Shown here: in pieces, positions 35,701-47,997 of the stretch
Numbering within the stretch: the first letter of the stretch is position 1
Layout: each line of letters opens with the position of its first letter
Assembly (NCBI GenBank): GCA_030737875.1
Contig: CM060915.1
Location: 572,926,577 to 572,990,576, forward strand
Direction: 5' to 3'
Length of the DNA: 64,000 bases
From: Allium sativum
Taxonomy: Eukaryota; Streptophyta; Magnoliopsida; Asparagales; Amaryllidaceae
The notes under the pieces: generated by a model
Seen by the model: only the letters and a program-made list of their open reading frames with translations
Told to the model about the DNA's origin: nothing
The model's database searches: none
Position numbers and translations under genes: made by a program

Positions 35701-36692
35701 TGGTTAAGCCAAGTATACAGAAAGAAGAATAAGTGGAAAAGAAAGACGAGAGGCGATAATGAAATGAGTTCCAACTCGAATTTGGGAAATGGGAGTTAGG
35801 AAGCCAAGGAATCATGAAGTGAAAGATAGTCAAAGCACAGTTGAGTTAAGCTCAAGGAAACGTGACTAAGAAGAGTGAAGACTAGATACACGCATCATAT
35901 CTTTTTAAGAGTGCATCCTTGATCCTTGTTTTCCTGTGGAGCTTGCTTGCAAGTTACCTTTTGTATATATCCTCTCGGTCCCATTCTCGATCTTACTTCC
36001 GTTGTAAACTCCATAAGGGGGTTAAGACTCATCGGTTAGTACTATATGTCAAAGTTTGAATGGATTTCTTGTAATACAAAAAGGAGTTTATCTAGTTTAT
36101 CTAGTTTATCGTGCCTATCTTGTCATAGGGACCTTAGGTAGAAACCCTTTTTGATGAAACATGTATTTGAAACATGTTATGCTTGATGGTTGCAAGTGGC
36201 TGCAAGTGTTTGCAAGTGGTTGCTCGTGGATGCATTATACACGATTAGGCACTAGATCGGCTCACACACTCTTCATATTGCATATGCATGAGTGTTTATG
36301 CTTATTCATGGATGGAAATTGTGTGTTATCACATGGATGTTGCATATGGATGTATGTTATGTGCACTCATATAGATACCATAAATTATGTTAGGAATTTG
36401 CATACATATGGATTCATTTCACTGACATACATATGCATTAAGGAGGTTTACTGTATCAGTAACCGCCTGATTTTCACTGACATACATATGCATTAAGGAG
36501 GTTTACTGTATCAGTAACCGCCTGATCTTTGCATTAGATAAGTACATATACACACACTTTTGCATATGTTCATACCACATTTAGAATCTTTTAAGGACAA
36601 TGATTGCTCGTGGATGATGCTTTGAGTAGATGGATGATTGGATGGTAGGATACGTTCTTCCTAACTTGAAGATTTCGGGGACGAAATCCTTT
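35701..36692 (+). other. Non-coding 3' internal region of element C
   Basis: No protein motif seen. From about 36150 it is rich in TGCATATG-like motifs. A 55-bp tandem duplication lies at 36417-36526: both units read TTTCACTGACATACATATGC and end in AACCGCCTGAT(T/C). Confidence 0.7.
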
Positions 36693-36705
36693 AAGGAGGG
36701 GAGAA
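36690..36705 (+). other. Polypurine tract of element C
   Basis: TTTAAGGAGGGGAGAA directly before the TGTAAC start of the 3' LTR. Confidence 0.88.
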
Positions 36706-39700
36706 TGTAACAACCCGTATTTTCAACAACCTGTAATAATGAAAATCGAGGCAGAATTTAATTATAAAATCTGAATCAAGGGAAACGGGCTATGCCATTG
36801 CGTTCGTCTCGGAAAAATACGCGAAATAGAGTCCGAGTTTTCGAAAATCGGAGTCCGTATGACCCAGTTAAGGCCCATTGAAGTTTGCAGAAAATTTCTA
36901 AGTAAAAACAGATTTAAATTTGAAATTAAAAACATGGGCTAGGGCAAACTGGGCAGGCGGGAAAAATTCCCGCCCAGGACCCCATGTCGACAGGCCTGTC
37001 GACAGGGGTCTAGGCATGTCGACTGCCCTGTCGACAGCCCTGTCGACAGGGGGTAGCCAGGCAGATTAGCCTGGCGCACCACTTTGGTTTGGGCTTGGTT
37101 GTGTGGTCTGGTTCTAGAGAATTCTGAAATCTGACGGGCCAAAACTATCCTAGGGTTAATCCTAGGGCTAAAAACACTCTAATCTTCTATAAATAAGCCT
37201 CTAATCCTACCCTAAAACCCTATTAATCATTTTTGCAACCAAACTATGCCAAAATCCATCCTCTCATGGCCTCCACCCTCTTCATACAATTCCTAATTTA
37301 ATTCCTAAGTAATTTTCCATGCATACAAGCATATTTAGGCTTGTATGATCCTCCTTAGCTTGCATTAAAGGCTTGTTTTTCAATTGGCATCATAAAGGAG
37401 GAGTCTTGATCAAGTTTGCTTGCATTTGGGGGTTTTAATTAGTTGCATAAGGGGTTTCTTGCATTTGTTATACTCATTTAAGTCCGCATAAGCATTGTAA
37501 GCCCTCTTACCTTCACTTTACAAACTCTAAAGTTAATATGTGGTGAAAGTTGAGATTTATGTGAGTTTAGTTGATTATGCATGCTTATGCGAACTCACTA
37601 TACCATGTTTTACATGTTTCATAAGTTATGCATGCATATGCGAGTTTACTATGCCATGTTCTACATGTTTAATGGATTATGCATGTTTATGCAAGTTTAA
37701 AATGACAAGTTGTGCATGTTTTGACAAGTTGTGCATGTTTGACAAGTTATGCATATTTATGCAAGTTTAAATTGACAAGTTGTGCATGTTTGACAAGTTA
37801 TGCATATTTATGCAAGTTTAAATTGACAAGTTGTGCATGTTTGACAAGTTGTGCATGTTTATGCAAGTTTAAAACGACAAGTTGTGCATGTTTTGACAAG
37901 TTGTGCATGTTTATGCAAGTTTAAAATGACAAGTGGTGCATGTTTGACAAGTTATGCATGATTAAGGTAATATGCAAGTTCACTATGCTAAGTTATGCAA
38001 GTTTAACATGTTATGCATGTTTATGGTAATATGCAAGTTCACTATGCTAAGTTGTGCAAGTCTAACATGTTATGCATGATTGTTGTGCAAGTTTATCATG
38101 TATGTTGTGCCAAGTTCCCTCTTCCTATCCTTTATGCGTTACTACGAATATGTAAGCGATAGAATGACGTTGGGGGGTTTTGGGTAAACTTAAAATACAT
38201 GAAAATATAAGATTGGGAATTTACCTATTAAGTTAGGTCTACCCCTTGGGAATTTACCTATTAAGTTAGGTCTACCCAAGTAATTGTTTGACTTGTGATT
38301 ATGTTTTGAAATGAAGTGGACATGACACTTAGAAAACACAAGAGTGGCCAACTCGAGGTTGGGTTGAGTTTGTAGCGTAATTCTACCCGGAACCGACCGG
38401 CTTAACTAGTGGCTACAAACAATAGGACCCAATGTGAGAAGTTGGTCATGTGGTGCCAAAAACCCGAGGTTAGACTAAGTTGTGGTGTAAACCTACCCGG
38501 ACCCGCCCGGCTTAACTAGTAACCGCAACAAAGTCTAATGTGAGAGGTTAAGGTGCATTAAATTAATTAATGCCTCATGATTAGGGTTAAGTCAGGGTCC
38601 ACTAATACTTAACCAATTTGGGGATTCGAGGGATTAGAATGTGGTTAAGTTGTGAACCGTTGGTTACACTTAACTAGTTTAATCCATTTGGGAGTTCAAG
38701 GGATTAGAATGGGGTTAAGCCACACTTAACCAGTTTAATCCAGGATTAGTGAAGGGTTAAATCACACTTAACCCTCTTGGGGAAACCCTAGCAACGTGGT
38801 CTGTTCTAACAGTAATCCCAGTTTGGTATCATTCACAACCCTAGAAGCTAGGCTAGGGCGGGGCACGATTACTGGACGGATGTAAACGACCAAAGGGCGA
38901 TGGCCGAGTGGTACAGCGGTGCGGGTACGGCGGGCTACGGACGTGCACGTAGTCCGATGTTGGACGAACTCGAGGCACGGGTACCAGTAGATTAGAGCTG
39001 TGCATTATTGCTTAAGTGTCTGGGGTTAACACCCGAGGGCTTGATACACCCAAAGGTGGACCCAGCACAGTCTAACTACAACCATACGTGGGCCATATGG
39101 ACACCAACACTTGACGTGTTAGGTTTATAGGGAGCCGATCGACTAGACCGTTGGGCTGGACCTTGTATTAAGGTCACCTCATGTTATTGGGCCAAAGCTT
39201 GGGCCAAGGGATCAATATCTGTTATGTTGAGTTGCTAGTACACCGTGGTGCAAAAACTTAGCCTTGTTTTATGCGATGACACCTCTATCTATCTTGTAGT
39301 TAATTTACCATGCCAGTATGTTGTTATCTATGATCATCTCAGTTTCCATCATGATGTTAGCTTTATTAGTTTATAGACTGATCGTAGCAGGGCTTACTCA
39401 GTCTTTTTGACTGACCCGTTTTGTTTCGCCTCTTTTCTTCTGTTTCCCCCCCCCCCCCAGGTTCTCAGGGAGGGAATACAGGAGCCTAGCTTGGATCTTA
39501 GCTGCTTTCTTGGATAGCTCATGTATGCTCTGGACTTGGGCTCGCTATGGTTTCTTCCACTTTGGGGATAGCTACTTTTACGTTTTTTTTCTTTTCAGTT
39601 CCAGATGATGTCATTTTATGTACTAGACTTGTTTACTTGGGAAATTGACATTTTGATGTACCAGACTGGTGTTTTGAAATGGTTTAAGAATCTTCCGCTG

Positions 39701-39842
39701 TTTATCTACTTACTCTGTTTATTTACATATATATATATGTCATGTCCTGCCTTGCTATATCATTATGCATGTTTACCAATAATGCCCCTCCAAAGCTAGT
39801 GCATTCCTTTGCGAGTGACCCTGGCGGAGGTGGGGTGTTACA
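36706..39842 (+). mobile_element. Element C, 3' LTR
   Basis: 3137 bp. Carries the same GTCGAC cluster, TATA box (37188) and minisatellite as the 5' LTR. Differences seen include a longer C run near 39450, one fewer minisatellite unit, a shorter (TA) run near 39730 and an extra ATAAG near 38206. Confidence 0.95.
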
Positions 39843-39847
39843 AAATG

Positions 39848-40346
39848 GCCACACACTCACCATCGACTTAAGCTGACTAGGAGTTTCTCTTGGAATCTTT
39901 GGGAATTTCTGGCACCTGTCGCAGCATCATGAATAATCTGCTGCATCTCGATTTATGATTGGCCAGAAGTAGCCATATCGCAATATTTTCTCTACCAGTG
40001 TTTGACCTCCGTTGTGATCTCCACACTCACCCTCATGCACTTCTCTAAGTACATGCTTGATGTCGCCGTGTGCTATACATCATAGTAAAGGCATTGAAAA
40101 TCCTTAACGATAAAGAGCTTCATTTTGCATAACATACCTTGGAGTTTTTGGAACCATGACCTGTCTCTCACTCTTTTTTGTCGGGAGTATTTCGGTGTGT
40201 AGAAAGTTCTTTATTAGTGTCATCCATGATTCTTTTTCTGGATCGGTTTCCAGCATTGGATCAACGTCCGTCTGGTCGATGCTTTGGGATGCTAGTAACT
40301 CAATCGAAACTATCTCGGTTTCTTCCGGATTTTCATAACTTTCCAA
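39848..40346 (-). pseudogene. Element B integrase, N-terminal part
   Basis: From about 40346 a linker frame (to 40104) leads to the zinc-binding domain in minus frames: VHEGECGDHNGGQTLVEKIL, then YGYFWP and CCDRCQKF. The gene is cut by C at 39847 just before the first catalytic Asp, which lies at about 29408 on the other side of C. One stop near 40104 separates the linker from the zinc domain. Confidence 0.82.
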
Positions 40347-40423
40347 CTTAGCTAATCTATCCGCTTTTTGATTCTCCGTCCATGAAATGTGAGTCAGGTT
40401 ATAATGCCGTAAGTTGTCTAAAA

Positions 40424-40690
40424 CTACTCTACACTTTCTAGGTAAGTGACTAGTCGAGGTCCCTTAGCCTGGAGTTCCTTCTGAACCTGGCAATCGACAA
40501 TCTTTGAATCATAGAAAATGTCCAAAGTTGTTACACCTAATTCCTCAGCGAGTTTCAACCCAACAATCAGGGCGTCATATTCAGAATCATTGTCTGTCGT
40601 GGAAAATTCTAACCACAAAGCATAATAAATCAATTGTCCTTCATGAATTATTTAAACAACTCTGGCGCCGGATCATCGATCATTCTTAGT
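40424..40690 (-). pseudogene. Second (archaeal-type) RNase H of element B
   Basis: Open frame with YYALWLEFSTTDNDSEYDAL followed by LGVTTLDIFYDSKIVDCQV. It resembles the additional RNase H found in Tat-lineage elements, normally (A/T)NNxAEYEAL and (G/Y)DS(Q/K)LV. The Glu and Asp of these two blocks are present, but the first block has drifted. It lies between the ordinary RNase H and integrase, the usual Tat position. Confidence 0.75.
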
Positions 40691-40699
40691 CCCATATGT

Positions 40700-41240
40700 T
40701 TATAGTTTCCAGGGACTAAGTTCTAACTTCTGTTCTGGGGGTCCAGCCTCGTCATCTAACACATCCTCCTCGGGGATTGTAAATTCATCGATGATGTCAG
40801 CTAATGCTTGCACCCTTGTTGATCTTATGGGTTGGAAGTTCAGGTCGAACTGGCTTAACTCAATATTCCAATTAAGCAATCGCCCGGATGCTTTAGGTCG
40901 TTGTAGGACCCGTCTAAGTGGTTGTTCTGTATACACAACAATTGGATGAGCATGGAAATAATGGCGGAGTTTTGGGATGCAATCAGGAGGCTATAAGAAA
41001 GTTTCTCTATCTTTGGATAATTGCACTTTACCGTAGCTAATTTCTTGCCGGTCTCTGAATTTTGTCTTCCTCGTGTACCAGAGCTGAACTGATGGCATGA
41101 GATGACACTGCCAAATATATAAACAAATTCTCATGGTTTACCGACTTGGGTAATATCGGGGGTTTCTCTAATAGATCCAACAAGTTTTGAAAGGCTTCTA
41201 CACAGTCTGAGGTCCATTCGAAATTGCATTTCCCTCGTTT
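40700..41240 (-). pseudogene. First RNase H of element B
   Basis: Continues from RT. The frame ending at 41037 holds the RT-RNase H connection (FEWTSDCVEAFQNL) and FIYLAVSSHAISSALVHEE, where the first catalytic Asp of the family is replaced by Ala or lost. The frame 40936-40700 holds VLQRPKASGRLLNWNIELSQ and a QALADIIDEF end. Confidence 0.8.
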
Positions 41241-42305
41241 GATCAAGTCAAAAAAAGGAACGCATTTGTCTGTGGCTTGGGAAATAAACCTGCTCAATGC
41301 TGCAACCTTCCCCGCCAAGCTTTGAACATTTCTGATTCTTCGTGGCTTTTCTATGTTCCTGGTTGCCGCAATCTGGTTAGGATTAATCTTGATTCCACGA
41401 AAACTGACTATGAAACCATGGAATTTTCCTGATGCAACCCTGAATGAGCATTTCAAGGGGTTGTGCTTCATCCCATATCGTCGTAAGATTCCAAACATAT
41501 CCACCAAGTCTTTTGTGTAATCGGATGATTGCCTGAACTTTACAGGCATATCGTCCATGTAAACTTCCATTATTTTCCCGGTCTGCTTGTAAAACATTCG
41601 GTTCACTAAGCGTTGTTAGGTAGCTCCAGCATTCTTTATCCCAAAAGGCATCACCACATACCACATAACAGTACAACCCTAAGTCTATGATAAAACTAGT
41701 ATGTTCCTAGTCAGGCACATGCATAGGAATCTAGTTGTATCCTAAATATGCATCCATGAAGTAGGGAAGTTCGTGTCCCATTGTTGAATTACTAGTTGGT
41801 CAATTCTGGGGAGTGGAAAGTTGTCCTTCGGGCATACTTTGTTTAGATCAGGAAAATTGATACATGTTCGCCACTTCCCGTTAGATTTCTTAACCAGGAT
41901 AGGGTTTGATATCCAATCAGGATATGTTGAATTTCTAGTGAACCCGATGTCTCTTAACTTCTCCACTTCTTCTTTCAAGGCTACTGACCCTTCTGGGCCC
42001 AATATATGCCTTTCTTGTTTCACAGGAGGATGCTTTGGGTTTATGCTTAGTGACTGGCTCATAATCGAGGTAGAAATTCCGTACATGTCCGCGTGGATCC
42101 AAGCAGAAACGTCAAGGTTTTCCTTTAAAATGTCTATTAATTCCCTCGTCCGGAGGGGATCCAAATGAGATCCAATCTTCAAGATCTTTGTCGGGTCATC
42201 GTTATCGATTAAAATATCTACGATTGCTTCGTTAGTTGTTGCCTTCCTACTTCCTGGCTCTTTTTCCTCTCTAGGATCGATATCTTCAGGCAGGTCGTCA
42301 GGCAA
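41240..42305 (-). pseudogene. Element B reverse transcriptase, broken
   Basis: The first frame (42305-41742) has the pre-RT linker and fingers: KQERHILGPEGSVALKEEVE, then PILVKKSNGKWRTCINFPDL and KDNFPLPRIDQLV. The palm follows with a break near 41700. The frame from 41606 has RMFYKQTGKIMEVYMDD, with the catalytic YMDD intact, and the thumb FHGFIVSFRGIKINPNQI. The family normally has CVDYTDLNKACPKD; here the same block reads CINFPDLNKVCPKD, losing an Asp that is usually present. Confidence 0.85.
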
Positions 42306-42319
42306 CTACCTCGGAAATA

Positions 42320-43047
42320 TTGTCTTTAATTTCTATGTCGAATTATCCTTAATGGAAGAGGAAGTAATCTTAGGTTCTGCCTCTTTTCTGTTGCGCAACA
42401 TCTTTAATTCCGCCATATAGCAGGCTCTTCCGGTGACTTGGTCACCACGAATCATTCCCACTCCAGCTTCGGTTGGGAATTTCATTAACAGGCACCAGGG
42501 TGCGATGTAGGCTCTAAACTCTACAAGGGTCGGTCGTCCTAGGAAAGCGTTGTAAGGTGACTTGATATCCATGATAACAGCAGTGACAATCGCCCTATGA
42601 AGACTCGCTTTCGCTACGGCTCCGGTTCCGGAGCTTTCCCTCCCCGAGCTCTACCAATAAGTCTATCAGTCCATTCAGAGTGTTGATGATCCATTAAAGC
42701 CACGTATCCATCCTCCACAAGGCTTTAAATCCTTCATTTCTAATTTCATCCAATCAAAAGCCTTTTTAAATGGGATGTTGATGGAACTTTTGTTATCCTC
42801 AAGGAATTTCTAAACCACTGCAGGTCAGATAACAGTAGTTATCAATAATGAGTCGGTGCTCGGCGCTTCGACACCAACACTCTCTCTGTCCCGAAAGACA
42901 ACGTCATCTGTAGATGTTTTTTGCTGCTTCTCGGGTGCAGTTATTTCAAGATTACTACATTCCCTTATTTTTGGGTGTTTGGTTGCGCTAACATACAGCT
43001 CCATTATTCTGTGGCTAGACCTAGCTGGATGTGGTCCACAAATTATG
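42320..43047 (-). pseudogene. Element B protease region, broken
   Basis: The C-terminal part is clear in the frame 42572-42333: SPYNAFLGRPTLVEFRAYIA, then MKFPTEAGVGMIRGDQ, the usual end of Tat proteases. Upstream (43047-42600) pieces such as FRDRESVGVEAPSTDSLLIT and DNKSSINIPFKKAF match the N-terminal half. In the latter the active-site D(N/G)GSS reads DNKSS, so the enzyme would be inactive. Element D lies directly upstream (43053-54362) and separates this from gag. Confidence 0.75.
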
Positions 43048-43052
43048 GTATT
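43048..43052. repeat. Target-site duplication of element D, left copy (GTATT)
   Basis: GTATT before D's 5' LTR and an identical GTATT at 54363-54367. Perfect 5 bp. Confidence 0.95.
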
Positions 43053-43149
43053 TGTTGTATATAACAGTGTTGTATACACAATTATATGATTTTTGTTTGA
43101 TGATAACAACCAAATATTTATTATTTGAAATGTGTTTGTTCCTGTATTG

Positions 43150-43188
<39 letters not shown>

Positions 43189-43459
43189 TACATATATACA
43201 TCAAAGACAGGAATATAATATTTATATTTAAATAGAATACGACTGTACAGACATTCATTTATTCATATAGTATTTTATTTAAATTGAATATTATATTTCA
43301 ACATTCAAATAGTACAGCTATTTAATACTCCACTATTTAAATACATTCACAGAATATTTGTACTTGAAAATTGACTGGATAAAATAGACAAGTTTGTTTG
43401 ACAACAATAAAATAATATTTTATTTCAAACGAATTTGTTTATTACAAATAACAGTACAA

Positions 43460-43496
<37 letters not shown>

Positions 43497-44045
43497 CTCC
43501 TCACTGCAACACTCATACATTCACGTAGTTTACATTTCAGTATACAGATTTTTTTATTATTGACACATTCATACAGATTTCTATACTTTCACCAACACTG
43601 TCTCTTCTTTCTTCTGTCTTCATTCTTCTGTTTTCACGGCATCTTCACTGTCAGTCCAGTCATCCACACCAGTCATATACAGAAACACATACAGAGTACA
43701 CTGCAATAGAAATAAAAACTGAATACATGCAGATTTGAATTTTATTTTTGAAATTTTATTTGCCTCAGTTTTCTGGTGTGTTTCTTATCATTTTTCATGA
43801 CCTGATCTGATTCATTTGTGTCTAGGCAGAAAGTTTGTATATGTACAGGAACAGGAGATTTTCTGATGGCTGCAAATACACACGTGTATAGATATACACG
43901 TGTGCATTGCCACGCCAATCAGAAAATAGCAGTGTGCAACTGAGGAGTAGCCACGTGGACCTTCTCGACTCAGTGCACAGCTCACAGTCAAGCCAGCAAT
44001 GAAAAAGTCAAAGACAAAATCAAGAAAATGCAATGTCATTCTTAT

Positions 44046-44107
<62 letters not shown>

Positions 44108-46557
44108 TTGAATATATGTATATACATAACTTGAAGCAGCATAAAATCAAGACAACAGTGTCAAGACTGTACAAAAGTCCACACTGCAATCATGGCTCAA
44201 GAACATTGCAGTCAAGAGCATGAGCAAATGTATATATACAGTGGCACAAGTGGAAAGTCAAACCGAGTAAAGCATAAACATGTTCAGTTTTTTTTAGCAA
44301 CAGCAAAAACAGAAAGTGGTCGAGCACAATGGAGACAAAGTTCAAGTGAACTACCCAAATGGCCGAGCCTATAGCATGCAAAAGTTTCAGCAGCATGGAA
44401 GCAACACAAGACAGAACACACAAGTATCAAGTGCAGCATGGTCGAATAGAAATGGAACAGCCCAAATACATGTGCACAAGTAAATGCATGGATGGTGGTG
44501 TACATACATGAGATCAGATGTCTCAAGTGTAGTATGGAACTAAAGCAGTAATCACAACAACATGATCAAACCCAAAGGAACACACAACAATGTCAAGTCC
44601 AAAGTAACTCAAGAAGTCCAGCAAGTGTAATATGGTGGGACAAATATCAACTCAGCAAGTTTTTAAACAGTGTCAAGGTAGTTTCAAGTATGCAACCCCA
44701 ATGAAATGCAAACAGATTAGTTCAGCTCAAAGTACACAAGTCCATGGTGGAGACAAGTGCCAAAAGAAATGGCATGAATGGTTCATGTCTACACAGATGT
44801 GAACATATACAAGTAACAAAGTACAACACAAAAAACATGAAGCATGTACAAGAGGTGATAAAGCCCAAATGTGTGTGAATGCATGTTCTAAAAGTAGAAT
44901 GGTTTTAAACTCAACATTTCCAGAATTGACAAAAAATTAAATTGAACTTTCTTTAATGTTTCCTGCATTCAAGGATTTTATTTAAGGGCCAGGAAAATCA
45001 ATTGAATGACTTCATAAAATCACAGTTTGGTAAATTCAGAAATTATCCTTTTTAAATTGGTCTGAAAATGATTTTCAGAAAAATGTCAGCCAATATTTCT
45101 TTCCAGTACTCGAATGGGATTATATGGCAAAAATATGTCATCAGAGCAAATGTGTGGAAAGCAATTCAATCATGCATGGAACAGTGAGAAATATGGGTAA
45201 TGCTTGATTTAACTATATATGGAATGGTGATTAACCAACAATGCAAAACTCGGCAAGTTTTATCCTACATGTTCCCTGTTTTTACACGAGCATATATGGC
45301 AAAAGTTTGTTTCAGGAAATCAGCATTCAAGTCTCTCAATTGTTTCTAGTATTTCACAAATGTTTCCATCCAACAAATAATCAGGGAAATTCAAAAATTC
45401 AAAGCTCAGGCAATCAAAACAGAGAAATCAATGTCGAATTTATTTCATAAAATCACATCGCAAGAGGCCAAAAATTTCCAAAGATCACTCAGCATTCACG
45501 ACATGATTTTAATCAAGGGACCACAAAATTATTCAAGGAAACATATTCTAGAATTAATATATTCATCAAGGCTAAAATTCAAATCGAGTGCTACAAGAAA
45601 AAGGAAAAGCAATAAATCAACACAAAATCATCCCAGGTCATTAACATGAAATTAGAGCTCAATAGTAGGGTTTTTATACCCTATATCTAACACCATTTCA
45701 TAACTGGCAGAGAGAAATCAAAATTAAAAAAATTCAATTAAAAAGAATTCAAGAGAAAATTGAATAACTCACAAATCGTTTAGGGTTTCGATTGCCAGAC
45801 AGAGAGACACAAATCGAACAACGAAGGAACATCAATTTCAAGCACCAGAGTTTAATTCCAGAGCCTAATTTCATCAAATAAGCAATTGCGTTTCGATTTA
45901 GAGGATCTCAGAGAAACCATAGGAATTTCCCAAAGCTGCCGCTATGTTTATCAAAGGAAAGTGATCGGATAATCAAATGAACAAAGGGGTGGAACCATTT
46001 CTTAAGTGGTCGGCTCATTTTCTAAGGGGATGACCCCTTAGTTTATATCCTAGGATTTTTCTAGTTTATTCTTGTTTTGTTTTTGTTTTTAATTTGTGTT
46101 TTCTTTTTCATGTTGTTTTAATTCGTTTTGTAAACGTCACATCAGTTCTAGAATCTGTAAATTCTAGGAATTCAGTCAGGGTGTTGGCTGACAGTTGACA
46201 GAGTCTGTAAAATCTGGGTTATGTGTTACGGGTCTGTAATACGGGAAAATCTGGCCGAGGGGATATCGACTAGTCTAGGGTTTTGAGCGTAGGTTTAGAA
46301 TAGGAGCAGGGTTTGCGAGTGTACATGGTCTTGTATGCAGGATCTGTTCTGTCACCTAGTAGAAACCTTAGAAATGCAGCAGTAGGCAGGGTTTTGCCGA
46401 AGCTGGGTATATCTGTGTGTGATTTATTTTCTGTATTTCTGTTTCTGCTATATTTTGTGATCTGTGTATTATTATCTAACTCGTTAGATTTGTAATTCAG
46501 TTAAAAACTGTGATAAACCCTATTCACCCCCCCTCTAGGGTTAATCTAGATCCAACA
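43053..46557 (+). mobile_element. Element D, 5' LTR
   Basis: 3505 bp, matching 50857-54362. Contains (TA)n runs at about 43153-43184 and 43463-43495 and an (AC)n(AT)n tract at about 44046-44102. Several percent different from the 3' LTR by eye. No LTR open frame looks like a gene. Confidence 0.93.
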
Positions 46558-46559
46558 TT

Positions 46560-46571
46560 TGGTATCAGAGC
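46560..46571 (+). other. Primer binding site of element D
   Basis: TGGTATCAGAGC two bases after the LTR end; same sequence as in elements A and C. Confidence 0.92.
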
Positions 46572-46593
46572 AGGTATTTTTAACTCTAGTGTC

Positions 46594-47997
46594 ATGGGTA
46601 ATCCTAGTTGTCAATCTAGTGAGAGTCAGTCCAGTTCATATCCAAGTATTTTCACTGGAATAGATTTTTTAAACTAGAAATCCAAAATGGAATTTTATTT
46701 AAAATCTGTTAATATGAAATGTTGGGATGTTATTATAAATGGGTACGATATGGTAGATAAAAAAATTTAATTCTCGTGCTACACGTATTCTTTATTCATA
46801 TCTTGATGATGATCAATACAGTCTGATCTCCCATTGTTTAACTGCGCAGGAAATCTGGATAGTTCTCAATACGAAGTATGGACAAATTGACAACAGCTGC
46901 TCAAAATCCCAAAATGTTAACTCATATTCAGATATATGCTTGACAGGTTTTACAGAAGATAACTCATATGGATCAGCTGATGGAGACTCAACAGACAATG
47001 AAATAGAAAATTTCTCTTATGAAGATCTGGTTTATTTTTGTGCTGATTTAACTAAATCTGTTGACAAACTCCATTTTAAAAATAAATCGTTAAAAACTGA
47101 AAATCATGAGTTGACTAGCAAAATTCATTGTTTGGAAATAGAACTTGAAAATGTTGTGAAATTTGAAAATTCTAATTGTGAAAATTGTTTGAAATTAAAG
47201 ACGGATCTCGTTCATCTCAATAATAACATTCAAAGGCTTAAAGAAGAAATTCTAATTTTAAAAGATAACGAGATTGAGCTTAAAGATACAAACAATTTTT
47301 ACAAAAGAAATTTATAAATTTTAAGGCTACCAAAAATTCCAAACATGATATTGCTGAAAATAATAGTTTGTTGAAAACAGATCTGATTTTCAAAGAGCTT
47401 GAAATTGAGATTGAAAAATTCAAAACCTTTGAAAAACTTTGAATATGAAAAAATAATCATTTTGAACTTGAAATTTCTGAATCCCAAGCCAAAATTAAAT
47501 TGCTTAAAAATGAGAATTTGGCTTTGTAATAGTCCAATGCTGAACGAAAGATCGCTATAAATAATTGCTCAAATTTATTAAAAGAAAATAGCGATCTAAA
47601 ATCCAAACTTCAACAATTAGAATCAACTTTGGATAAATTTTCTAATGGGGAAAAATCGTTGAATATGCTGTTACAAAACCAAGTTTCTATTGGAAATAAA
47701 TCTGGTCTTGGCTTTGGGAAAAATGATGTTTTTGGAAAACAAAATTCAAATGATTTGAAAAATCCTTCAAAATGCTTTGGAAAGAACTGCTTTAAAAATT
47801 TGAACTCTGAAAATCTCAAAGGTGTTTTGAATCAAATTGTGATGAGAAATCGTTTTATAATAAACCATTTAAACATTATTGGATCCCAAAAAATAAAACG
47901 GGCTTCATCAAGTTCAAACAGATTTAGGTTCCTAAGGGTACAAAAGTTAATTCTAATGGTTTGTTATATAAACAAGTCTGGGTACCAAAACATATGA
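46594..47997 (+). pseudogene. Gag remnant of element D
   Basis: The ATG at 46594 starts a Ser/Gln-rich N-terminus. Capsid-like segments follow in more than one frame: MEFYLKSVNMKCWDVIINGY (about 46688-46747), then SLISHCLTAQEIWIVLNTKY (about 46820-46880), like the copia gag pattern STAKEIWDTLxxxYEG. The middle of gag appears deleted here. A long charged coiled-coil frame comes next (46940-47317, Glu/Lys/Asn-rich heptads), then a Lys/Asn/Phe-rich stretch (47629-47997). Near 47930-47990 another frame has KQVWVPKHMN, typical of the end of SIRE-type gag. At least three frame changes or stops. No zinc knuckle was found. Confidence 0.75.

Larger units (their letters stand above)
29425..39842 (+). 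mobile_element. Element C: young Ty3/gypsy element with intact gag and decayed pol
   Basis: 10.4 kb with two nearly identical 3.1-kb LTRs, a perfect AAATG duplication, a primer site, a polypurine tract, an uninterrupted gag and a shortened, stop-ridden pol. It is inserted in the integrase gene of B in the opposite orientation. The internal region is only about 4.1 kb, too short for complete gag-pol with RNase H and chromodomain. The combination suggests the copy arrived already defective and moved with enzymes supplied by a relative. Confidence 0.93.

Noticed and set aside
43999..44223. Frames with HTHTHTHTHIYIYIYIY and similar
   Set aside because: Produced by (AC)n(AT)n microsatellites in the LTRs of D.
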